Part shown: positions 7,572-13,833 of the stretch, piece by piece
Numbering within the stretch: position 1 is the first letter of the stretch
Layout of the letters: each line of letters starts with the position of its first letter
Source of the DNA: Flavobacteriaceae bacterium
GTDB lineage: Bacteria > Bacteroidota > Bacteroidia > Flavobacteriales > Flavobacteriaceae
Length of the DNA: 17,259 nucleotides
NCBI GenBank assembly: GCA_030829155.1
Contig: JAURBD010000027.1
Location: 1 to 17,259 of the forward strand
Reading direction: 5' to 3'
Made by a program: the position numbers and the translations under genes
Notes under the pieces: model-generated
Seen by the model: only the letters and a program-made list of their open reading frames with translations
Databases searched by the model: none
What the model was told of the DNA's origin: nothing

Positions 7572-8283
7572 TTGTTTTTCCAAATCTACGTTCTCGGTTT
7601 TGGTAATTATCTATTGCTAAATGTAAATGTGTTTCATTAAATTCTGGCCAAAGGATGTCTAAAAAAAAGAGTTCTGCATAAGCTATTTTCCATAACAAAA
7701 AATTGCTAATTCTTTGTTCACCACTTGTTCGAATTAATAAATCTACATCTGGTAAATTTTGCGTGTAAAGATGCTTATTTATTATGGTTTCATCAACATT
7801 TTCGGGAGAAATTATATTATTTTTAACTTTAGATGCAATCTCTTTAAAGGCATGGGTAAGTTCTTCTTTACCACCATAGTTTAATGCTAGGGTTAGCGTC
7901 ATTCTTGAATTCTTTTTGGTCTTCTCAATGGTTTGGTTTAATTCCTTTTGAACCGACACGGGTAGTTTGCTTAGATTTCCAATTGAATTAAGCCGGATAT
8001 CGTTTTCGAGTATTTGATTAAGCTCTTTCTTTAACGAGCTGACTAACAAGCTCATTAGGGTATTTATTTCTTTTTGAGGTCTTTTCCAATTTTCAGTAGA
8101 AAAAGCATAAAGAGTTAAGTATTTTACTCCTAATCGAGTAGATTCTTCGACAGTTTTTTGAACAGCTTTTACACCGTTCCTATGGCCGAATAATCTGTTT
8201 TTCCCTTTAGATTTTGCCCAACGCCCATTACCGTCCATAATAATAGCAATGTGGTTTGGTATGTTTGATGGTTTATGATTCAT
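7552..8283 (-). CDS. uppS: Isoprenyl transferase / undecaprenyl diphosphate synthase UppS
   Basis: The 243-residue cis-prenyltransferase condenses isopentenyl diphosphate units onto farnesyl diphosphate to make undecaprenyl diphosphate, the lipid carrier for peptidoglycan and surface polysaccharides. Conserved regions are complete: IAIIMDGNGRWAK with catalytic D17, FGHRNGVKAV, LTLYAFSTENWKRP, LALNYGGKEEL and the C-terminal DLLIRTSGEQRISNFLLWKI (about 181-200), which binds diphosphate. The ATG at 8283 overlaps the upstream DUF6089 stop codon by one base (TAATG), and the 3' end overlaps bamA, indicating translational coupling through this part of the operon. Length is normal for the family. UppS next to bamA and skp genes recalls the uppS-bamA-skp gene order of Proteobacteria. 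Confidence 0.97.
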   Translation of the reverse strand: MNHKPSNIPNHIAIIMDGNGRWAKSKGKNRLFGHRNGVKAVQKTVEESTRLGVKYLTLYAFSTENWKRPQKEINTLMSLLVSSLKKELNQILENDIRLNSIGNLSKLPVSVQKELNQTIEKTKKNSRMTLTLALNYGGKEELTHAFKEIASKVKNNIISPENVDETIINKHLYTQNLPDVDLLIRTSGEQRISNFLLWKIAYAELFFLDILWPEFNETHLHLAIDNYQNRERRFGKTSEQLNT

Positions 8284-8984
8284 TATTTTTCTTTACAATA
8301 ACACGGTAATCTTCCAAAGGTAAAACTTAATGTAATACCAGTAAAAACATACCAGTCATTATTATATAGTGCACCGTGTTTTAAATTTGGATTATTTTCA
8401 AATTGTCCTATTGGATTACTTCCATCAAGGTTGTCAGTAAAGGAATAACGTGCTCCAATTTCAAATCCAAGAATTACTTTTTGATTGAGTTTAGCTTTTG
8501 CTCCAACTGTCAAGGGAATAGAAAATTCTAATTCTTTGTCATATTCAACCAAGTCATTAGGACTATTTTTATTTATGTAAAACAAATTGTAGCTAAAATA
8601 GTTTATACCAACATACACATATGGAGAAATGTGGTTGTCATAATCATGTAAATTGAAATCAAAAAAATTAAACTCAATACCAGCAGAGAATTCAGTTATT
8701 TGATTTTCTGCACTGATAAAGGATAAAAGTCGATTGGGTTCGTCTGAAAAAAAATTCCTGTTAACTAATTTTGAGTAAGAAAAACTTCCACGCAAAGAAT
8801 ATCGAGTTGTAATGTTATATTTATATATAAGCCCAAAAGCTGGGGATTTAGTGTTAATAAATTTTCTAGATCCAACATCACCAATTAGGTTGCTACCCCC
8901 AAGAAAAAAGCCTACTTCATGCATTTGAGCTGCAGAAATAAAGGGAATGCATAATAAAAAGCATAAGATCAAAATTTTTTTCAT
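8283..8984 (-). CDS. DUF6089-type outer membrane beta-barrel protein
   Basis: The product is 233 residues from the ATG at 8984, which gives a clean signal peptide (MKKILILCFLLCIPFISAAQ). An in-frame ATG at 9023 would add 13 polar residues ahead of it and is less likely; a candidate promoter overlaps that extension. After the signal come alternating aromatic and polar beta strands (for example MHEVGFFLGGSNLIGDVG, TRYSLRGSFSYSKL, SPYVYVGINYFSYNL, LGFEIGARYSFTDNLDG and WYVFTGITLSFTFG), the pattern of a small outer-membrane barrel. From memory, a protein of this type occupies the slot between nadK and uppS in many flavobacteria and is labelled DUF6089. Function is unknown; its place beside bamA suggests an envelope role, which is inference. 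It ends CYCKEK, past the last predicted strand. Confidence 0.85.
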   Translation of the reverse strand: MKKILILCFLLCIPFISAAQMHEVGFFLGGSNLIGDVGSRKFINTKSPAFGLIYKYNITTRYSLRGSFSYSKLVNRNFFSDEPNRLLSFISAENQITEFSAGIEFNFFDFNLHDYDNHISPYVYVGINYFSYNLFYINKNSPNDLVEYDKELEFSIPLTVGAKAKLNQKVILGFEIGARYSFTDNLDGSNPIGQFENNPNLKHGALYNNDWYVFTGITLSFTFGRLPCYCKEK

Positions 8985-8995
8985 CAGAATTTGGG

Positions 8996-9027
8996 AAATT
9001 CTAGTATTTACGTGGTCTTCCATCCAA
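8996..9027 (-). promoter_or_regulatory. Candidate promoter for the DUF6089-uppS-bamA operon
   Basis: On the minus strand TTG at 9027-9025, a 21-base spacer and TAGAATTT at 9003-8996 resemble the flavobacterial TTG / TAnnTTTG promoter. The -7 box lacks the usual final TTTG match. It ends 11 bases before the ATG at 8984 and lies in the 88-base gap after nadK. If real, it would allow the envelope genes to be transcribed without nadK. Consensus match only. Confidence 0.3.
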
Positions 9028-9072
9028 AAGGAAGTTCCATTACTCTAAACTGAATTTTGACTGAATTATTGC

Positions 9073-9945
9073 CTAATTTCTTGTGTCCAGGCCCCAAAAA
9101 AGTTTGTCTTGTAAAGTTTTGAAAAAAGCATTGTCGTTTAATTCTACTGTAGCTATCGAAAAAGGGGCTTTTTTGACAAGAATTTTGGTTTCTTGATTTA
9201 GGGATATTATTCTCGAATCTAAGGTAAGTAAATGGTCTTGCCCACGTCCAGTTACTTTAAGCTCAACCACTGTAGAATTGGGGACAATGAGTGGACGGAT
9301 ATTAAGATTATGAGGAGCAATTGGAGTAAGAACAAAACTAGCGGTTTGGGGGGACATTATAGGCCCTCCACTACTCAAGGAATATCCTGTTGACCCTGTA
9401 GGCGTAGAAATAATTAAGCCATCGGCCCAATATGTAGTCAAGCTTTTACTGTTGAGGCGGGTATCGATACTAATCAAAGAAGCTGTATTTTTTCGACTAA
9501 CTGTAATTTCATTCAAGGCAAAGGGAAAAGAATCCACAACTTCATTTGAGTTGGGGAGTTTAACCTCTAAAAGATCCCTGTCGATAAGGGTATAATTATT
9601 TTCCCACAATTGTTTTAGCCCAATATTGAGTGACTCTTTTTGGAGACTAGTCAAAAACCCTAATCTTCCAGTGTTGATTCCAAGTATAGGCACCTTGCTG
9701 TCTTTAACCGTAATTATTGCCTGGAGTATAGAGCCATCACCCCCGATACAAAACAAAAAATCAGTATTTTTAGGTAAGGATTCAAAAACGGATACATATG
9801 AAATCATATCAGTATCCTTCAAAAAATTTACCATTTTGGAATCAACCAAGACAGTTACTTTTCGTTCAAGTAAATGTTCCACAACCCCTTGGGCATATCC
9901 CCTCGAAAGTTCATTTTGAAACGGACAAATAACCGCAATCTTCAT
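9073..9945 (-). CDS. nadK: NAD kinase
   Basis: This 290-residue cytoplasmic enzyme phosphorylates NAD to NADP using ATP or polyphosphate. The GGDG motif at 68-71 (FCIGGDGSILQA) holds the catalytic aspartate D70. N145-E146 in ALNEITVSR, D175-G176 in WADGLIIS and the glycine-rich TPTGSTGYSLSSGGP at 181-195 are the other diagnostic parts, followed by PIAPHNLNIRPLIV. All appear intact and the length is typical. The ATG at 9945 is preceded by a good -7 box and an inverted repeat. It is divergent from pdxJ and heads the minus-strand envelope cluster, though an 88-base gap with its own candidate promoter separates it from the DUF6089 gene. From memory, many flavobacteria carry a CBS-domain gene next to nadK; none is seen here. 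Confidence 0.97.
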   Translation of the reverse strand: MKIAVICPFQNELSRGYAQGVVEHLLERKVTVLVDSKMVNFLKDTDMISYVSVFESLPKNTDFLFCIGGDGSILQAIITVKDSKVPILGINTGRLGFLTSLQKESLNIGLKQLWENNYTLIDRDLLEVKLPNSNEVVDSFPFALNEITVSRKNTASLISIDTRLNSKSLTTYWADGLIISTPTGSTGYSLSSGGPIMSPQTASFVLTPIAPHNLNIRPLIVPNSTVVELKVTGRGQDHLLTLDSRIISLNQETKILVKKAPFSIATVELNDNAFFKTLQDKLFWGLDTRN

Positions 9946-9961
9946 ACCTTTAAATTTATAT

Positions 9962-9969
9962 CAAAAGTA
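9962..9969 (-). promoter_or_regulatory. Candidate -7 promoter box for nadK
   Basis: TACTTTTG on the minus strand matches TAnnTTTG exactly and ends 16 bases before the nadK ATG. No TTG is present 17-23 bases upstream, so the -33 element is weak or absent. The left arm of an inverted repeat overlaps this box. Confidence 0.4.
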
Positions 9970-9987
9970 CAAAAACTTATGTTGTAC
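9967..9987. repeat. Inverted repeat in the nadK/pdxJ divergent region
   Basis: GTACAA (9967-9972) and TTGTAC (9982-9987) form perfect 6-base arms around a 9-base spacer. The left arm overlaps the candidate nadK -7 box by three bases. The geometry fits a dimeric repressor site, but arms this short also occur by chance in AT-rich DNA. Confidence 0.35.
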
Positions 9988-10028
9988 ATTCTTTTTAATT
10001 TAGGAGCCCACTTTTCTCATAAAAACTC

Positions 10029-10060
10029 TTGGGATTAGGAACGGGAAGTTTGTAATTTTA
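10029..10060 (+). promoter_or_regulatory. Candidate promoter for pdxJ operon
   Basis: TTG at 10029-10031, a 21-base spacer and TAATTTTA at 10053-10060 match the Bacteroidota promoter pattern with one mismatch in the -7 box. The box ends 11 bases before the pdxJ ATG, implying a very short leader. It would drive pdxJ and the coupled hydrolase. Confidence 0.4.
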
Positions 10061-10071
10061 CCAAAAAAAGA

Positions 10072-10788
10072 ATGACTAAACTTAGTGTTAACATTAATAA
10101 AGTTGCTACTCTCCGAAATTCAAGAGGAGGCAATGTACCCAATCTACTAAAAGTAGCATCCGATTTACAGTCTTTTGGAGCAGAAGGAATTACAGTTCAT
10201 CCTCGTCCTGACCAAAGACATATTCGATATGACGACGCTTATGCACTACCTAAAATAGTACGTACGGAATATAATATAGAAGGAAACCCAATTCCAGAGT
10301 TTATTAAACTGGTTATGGACATAAAGCCCACTCAAGTAACTTTGGTTCCTGATGCAATTGATGCACTTACTTCAAATGCGGGCTGGGATACTAATAAGCA
10401 TAGCAATTTTTTAAAAAAGACGATTCATCAATTTAAAGAGTTGGGAATAAGAACCTCAATTTTTGTTGACCCTAACATCAAAATGATCGAAGGAGCTTTT
10501 GCTACAGGCACCGATAGAATTGAATTATACACTGAAGCTTATGCAAATGAGTTTATTAAAAACCCCGAAAAAGCCATAGCTCCTTATGTAAAAGCAGCAG
10601 AAAGAGCCAATGATTTAGGTATTGGAATTAATGCCGGTCATGATTTAAATCTTGATAATACAGAGTATTTTGTTAAAAACACACCCAAGCTACTAGAGGT
10701 TTCTATTGGGCATGCACTTGTTTGCGAATCGTTGTACCTTGGATTTGAAAATGTAATCCCAATGTATCTTCAACGCCTTGCTAAATGA
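10072..10788 (+). CDS. pdxJ: Pyridoxine 5'-phosphate synthase PdxJ
   Basis: The 238-residue cytoplasmic TIM-barrel enzyme joins 1-deoxyxylulose 5-phosphate and 3-amino-2-oxopropyl phosphate to give pyridoxine 5'-phosphate, the last ring-forming step of DXP-dependent vitamin B6 synthesis. It opens KLSVNINKVATLRNSRGG and has HPRPDQRHI with H43 and R45. E70 lies in NIEGNP, the Bacteroidota-style LVPDAIDALTSNAGWDT is at about 91-107, NAGHDL has H190, and IGHAL has H214. All key positions are present and the length is normal. It is divergent from nadK, and its stop overlaps the start of the alpha/beta hydrolase gene in ATGA, so the two are translationally coupled. No Shine-Dalgarno sequence precedes the ATG. 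Confidence 0.97.
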   Translation: MTKLSVNINKVATLRNSRGGNVPNLLKVASDLQSFGAEGITVHPRPDQRHIRYDDAYALPKIVRTEYNIEGNPIPEFIKLVMDIKPTQVTLVPDAIDALTSNAGWDTNKHSNFLKKTIHQFKELGIRTSIFVDPNIKMIEGAFATGTDRIELYTEAYANEFIKNPEKAIAPYVKAAERANDLGIGINAGHDLNLDNTEYFVKNTPKLLEVSIGHALVCESLYLGFENVIPMYLQRLAK

Positions 10789-11555
10789 AACACTTAAATA
10801 GTTTAATACTTGGCAACACTGATCGTCATCTAATTGTGTTACACGGTTTTTTGGGGATGGGTAATAATTGGAAAACACATGCAAAACACTGGGCAGATTT
10901 GGGTTGGTGTGTACATTTGATCGATCAAAGAAATCACGGAAAGAGTTTTTGGTCTCCAGAATTTGATTATTCAATAATGGCGGAAGATATGAAAGTGTAT
11001 TTGGATCATAAATCCATAGAAAAATGTACTGTTTTAGGTCATTCTATGGGAGGTAAAACAGCGATGACTTTTGCAATACAGTATCCTGAAAGGGTCAAAC
11101 AATTGATAATAGCAGATATAGGTCCCAAATCCTATCCTTCTCATCATCAACAAATTTTAAACGGACTTGCTTCTTTAGATTTTTCTAAACTCAAAACCCG
11201 AGGATCTGTTAATCAAGCTCTTATGCACTATGTGCCAGAAGTTGAGGTTCGTCAATTTTTAATGAAAAACCTTTATTGGGTAGAAAAAAGAGTTTTAGGG
11301 CTTCGAATCAACATAGAAGTCCTAAAGCAAGTTGGAGAAAAAATTGGCTTAGGTTTAGAACCTAATCAAAAGTATAATGGTTCTGTTTTATTTTTGAGAG
11401 GATTACAATCTGATTATATTATCGACGGAGATCAATTGACTTTAAAACATCATTTCCCAAATTATACTCTTAAAGACATAGAAAAAGCGGGACATTGGCT
11501 CCATGCAGAAAATCCAGTTGCATTTTTGGGAGCAATAGAATCTTGGTGGACATAG
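10785..11555 (+). CDS. Alpha/beta hydrolase (YbfF-like esterase family)
   Basis: The 256-residue product has the alpha/beta-hydrolase fold with a complete catalytic triad: nucleophile S87 in GHSMGG, probable acid D210 in GLQSDYI, and H237 in AGHWLHAENP. LHGFLGMGNNW at 19-29 provides the oxyanion turn, and DQRNHGKS is the usual strand-loop of YbfF-type esterases. No signal peptide is seen, so it is cytoplasmic. The substrate cannot be told from sequence; close relatives are called esterases or thioesterases of broad range. The ATG overlaps the pdxJ stop (ATGA), so it is co-translated with a vitamin B6 gene, though a direct link in B6 metabolism is only speculation. A 99-base gap separates it from the GNAT gene. 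Confidence 0.92.
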   Translation: MKHLNSLILGNTDRHLIVLHGFLGMGNNWKTHAKHWADLGWCVHLIDQRNHGKSFWSPEFDYSIMAEDMKVYLDHKSIEKCTVLGHSMGGKTAMTFAIQYPERVKQLIIADIGPKSYPSHHQQILNGLASLDFSKLKTRGSVNQALMHYVPEVEVRQFLMKNLYWVEKRVLGLRINIEVLKQVGEKIGLGLEPNQKYNGSVLFLRGLQSDYIIDGDQLTLKHHFPNYTLKDIEKAGHWLHAENPVAFLGAIESWWT

Positions 11556-11566
11556 ATCATTTTTTT

Positions 11567-11590
11567 TCACATTAACACTATAAAATGTGA
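11567..11590 (+). repeat. Inverted repeat after the hydrolase gene
   Basis: TCACATT (11567-11573) and AATGTGA (11584-11590) are 7-base perfect arms with a 10-base loop, 12 bases past the hydrolase stop. A run of T precedes the stem but no T-tract follows it on the plus strand, so it does not look like a standard terminator. The remaining gap up to 11654 is AT-rich; TATTTTTA at 11629-11636 could be a weak -7 box for the GNAT gene. Confidence 0.35.
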
Positions 11591-11654
11591 TAATCAATTA
11601 TAAATTTCAAAGAGATGTACAGAACACTTATTTTTACATTTAAAAACAAAATTA

Positions 11655-12128
11655 ATGATACGTTTAGCTCTGAAAGAGGACATGCCGTCAGTTTTGAAGT
11701 TAATACAAGAATTAGCCGACTTTGAAAACGAACCAGATGCCGTGGTTATTACTTTAGATGACCTTCTAAGAGATGGTTTTGGAAGCAGTCCAATATTTCA
11801 TTGTTTAGTAGCAGAAGAAGAAAAAGAAATTGTAGGAATGGCTCTTTTTTATCCTCGCTATTCTACCTGGAAAGGTCCAACTTATCACCTCGAAGATTTG
11901 ATAGTAACTCAAAGACATCGTGGGAAAAATTATGGAAAAGAATTATATTCCAGTTTCATTAAATTTGCTGCTCAAAAAAAAGTAAGAAGAATCGAGTGGG
12001 TTGTCTTGGATTGGAATACTCATGCAATAGATTTTTATAAGAAAAGTGGTGCGACAGTATTAGATGATTGGCGTACTGTGCAAATGGACGAAAAAGCTAT
12101 AGAAGCTTACGTTAAAACATCCCTGTAG
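11655..12128 (+). CDS. GNAT N-acetyltransferase (SAT/thialysine acetyltransferase-like)
   Basis: The 157-residue protein has a GNAT fold and transfers acetyl from acetyl-CoA to an amine. The sequence resembles the spermidine/thialysine N-acetyltransferase branch: IQELADFENEPDAV, then DGFGSSPIFHCLVAEE, YSTWKGPTYHLEDLIV and WVVLDWNTHAIDFYKKSGA. The acetyl-CoA motif reads RHRGKNYGKEL, with Asn where the second glycine of R-x-x-G-x-G/A usually sits. The natural substrate in bacteria is not known; polyamines, diamines or lysine analogues are candidates by homology. It starts with ATG after a 99-base AT-rich gap and is followed after 11 bases by the aspartate kinase gene, so the two probably form an operon. 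From memory, this GNAT-aspartate kinase pairing recurs in flavobacteria. Confidence 0.9.
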   Translation: MIRLALKEDMPSVLKLIQELADFENEPDAVVITLDDLLRDGFGSSPIFHCLVAEEEKEIVGMALFYPRYSTWKGPTYHLEDLIVTQRHRGKNYGKELYSSFIKFAAQKKVRRIEWVVLDWNTHAIDFYKKSGATVLDDWRTVQMDEKAIEAYVKTSL

Positions 12129-12139
12129 ATAATTAGAAA

Positions 12140-13396
12140 ATGAAAGTATTTAAGTTTGGAGGAGCCTCTGTTAAAGATGCCGATGGTGTAAAAAATGTTG
12201 CAAAAGTTCTTAATCAAGTAGGGTATAAAGATACTGTAGTCATTGTTTCGGCTATGGGTAAAACAACCAATGCACTTGAACTTGTAGTCGACCATTATTT
12301 TAATAACACAAAGCAACTTTCCATTTCAATTTTAGAATTGAAACGGTTTCATTTGGATGTTGTAGATGAATTGTTGAGCTCAGAGTCTATGGCGATAAAA
12401 TCTAAAGTAAGTGAGTTGATTGAGGAACTCAACACCTTTTTAAAACATAACAAAGCTACGAACTATAGTTTTGTATATGATCAAGTCGTGGGTTTCGGTG
12501 AATTGCTTTCAACCCATATCATAAACTCTTATTTGAATTATGTTGGAATTAAATCAAAATGGATTGATGCCCGTAAATGTGTCAAAACAGATTCATATTA
12601 CAGGGATGCAAATCTAGACTGGGAACAAACCCAAAAAGAAATTAATGAGCAGATTTCTAAAGATGTTGTTTTTATTTCTCAAGGTTTTATAGCCAGTGAT
12701 CAAAACAATTTTACGACCACTTTAGGGAGAGAGGGTTCAGATTACACAGCTGCGATATTTGCATATGCACTAAATGCTGAGTCTGTAACCATATGGAAAG
12801 ATGTTCCTGGGGTTTTAAATGGAGACCCCAGAGTCTTTGAAAACACTCAGTTATTGAATCAAATTTCGTATGCCGAGGCTATTGAATTGGCTTTTTATGG
12901 AGCATCAGTAATACACCCAAAAACCTTACAACCCCTTCAAAGAAAAGAAATTCCTCTTTATGTTCGATCGTTTATTAATCCTGAAGGAGCGGGAACATCT
13001 GTTTCCAAAGGAAAAACACTTGAGCCCTACGTTCCTTGTTACATTTTAAAACCCAAACAAGTCTTAATTCGATTATCTTCTTTGGATTTTTCTTTTATAG
13101 TAGAGGATAATATTAGTGAGATTTTTGCTCTTCTGTATCGACATCAAATGCGTGTTGATTTGATTCAAAATTCAGCAATTAGTTTTTCGGTGTGTGTCAA
13201 CAATAAATACAACCGACTAGAAGAGTTACTTAAAAATCTAAGATCTAAATTTAAGGTAACTGTCTTTGAAAATGTTGACTTACATACCGTTAGACATTTT
13301 GATACGAAAGCATTAGCTTCCATTGAAAATCAAAAAGAAAAAATATTACTTGAACAGCGGGCTCAAGAAACCATTCAATATGTTGTTGAAAGATGA
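12140..13396 (+). CDS. Aspartate kinase (monofunctional)
   Basis: The 418-residue protein phosphorylates aspartate, the entry to the lysine/diaminopimelate, threonine and methionine pathway. The N-terminal kinase domain (about 1-290) opens KFGGASV rather than the common KFGGTSV. It has GFGELLST at 118-125, TLGREGSDYTAA at 194-205 (usual form GRGGSDTSA), IWKDVPGVLNGDPR and FYGASVIHPKTLQPL. The C-terminal part (about 300-390, including VLIRLSSLDFSF and FKVTVFENV) looks like a reduced, divergent ACT region, shorter than in textbook lysine-sensitive enzymes, so feedback control may differ. No homoserine dehydrogenase is fused. It follows the GNAT gene by 11 bases and converges with the arsC-like gene with one base between the stop codons. 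The main alternative is a non-canonical amino-acid kinase of the same family. Confidence 0.88.
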   Translation: MKVFKFGGASVKDADGVKNVAKVLNQVGYKDTVVIVSAMGKTTNALELVVDHYFNNTKQLSISILELKRFHLDVVDELLSSESMAIKSKVSELIEELNTFLKHNKATNYSFVYDQVVGFGELLSTHIINSYLNYVGIKSKWIDARKCVKTDSYYRDANLDWEQTQKEINEQISKDVVFISQGFIASDQNNFTTTLGREGSDYTAAIFAYALNAESVTIWKDVPGVLNGDPRVFENTQLLNQISYAEAIELAFYGASVIHPKTLQPLQRKEIPLYVRSFINPEGAGTSVSKGKTLEPYVPCYILKPKQVLIRLSSLDFSFIVEDNISEIFALLYRHQMRVDLIQNSAISFSVCVNNKYNRLEELLKNLRSKFKVTVFENVDLHTVRHFDTKALASIENQKEKILLEQRAQETIQYVVER

Positions 13397-13397
13397 T

Positions 13398-13820
13398 TTA
13401 CTCAGCTAAGTAGCGATCGACAAATTTCTCGCAATAATGTTTGATTTCTTCTCGAGTTGCTTTAAATGCAGCTTCTATTTCTTCCACTGTACCTTTTAAT
13501 TTAGAAGGATCAGTAAAATTATTATGAAACTTTTGTAATGTTTTTCCAGAAAATATTGGGCAGTTTTCAGCTGCATGGTCACAAACTGTAAGAATAAAAT
13601 CAAAAGTAATTTTTTCGTAATCTGAAATCAGATTAGACTTATTTTTTGAAAGATCTATCCCAATTTCTTTCATGGTTTTGATCGCACTTGGATTTACACC
13701 ATGAGTTTCAATACCGGCACTGTAAACCTCTAATTTCCCTGCTCCCAAAGATTCCATAAATCCATGGGCTATTTGACTTCTACAAGAATTACCAGTACAA
13801 ATAATTAATAATTTTTTCAT
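13398..13820 (-). CDS. arsC: Arsenate reductase ArsC (thioredoxin-coupled, LMW-phosphatase fold)
   Basis: Starting at the ATG at 13820 the product has 140 residues. The P-loop C8-TGNSC-R14 matches the CX5R motif of low-molecular-weight protein tyrosine phosphatases. A second and third cysteine, C80 and C87 in VCDHAAENCP, have the same 7-residue spacing as the C82/C89 redox pair of Staphylococcus aureus ArsC. This supports thioredoxin-coupled reduction of arsenate to arsenite over a phosphatase role. The upstream TTG at 13844 is rejected because it would overlap the dehydrogenase gene and add residues absent from the family. No arsenite pump, ArsR regulator or other ars gene lies nearby in this window. 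It follows the dehydrogenase gene by 13 bases, so it is probably co-transcribed, and converges with the aspartate kinase gene. Confidence 0.9.
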   Translation of the reverse strand: MKKLLIICTGNSCRSQIAHGFMESLGAGKLEVYSAGIETHGVNPSAIKTMKEIGIDLSKNKSNLISDYEKITFDFILTVCDHAAENCPIFSGKTLQKFHNNFTDPSKLKGTVEEIEAAFKATREEIKHYCEKFVDRYLAE

Positions 13821-13833
13821 TTTTTTTGTAAAA

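Noticed and set aside
9017..9034. CTTCC/GGAAG inverted repeat in the nadK-DUF6089 gap
   Set aside because: Only 5-base arms and no T-tract; this level of symmetry is expected by chance.
11567..11590. Hairpin after the hydrolase gene as a terminator
   Set aside because: The 7-base stem has a 10-base loop and no T-tract on its downstream side; the T-run precedes it. Kept only as an inverted repeat.
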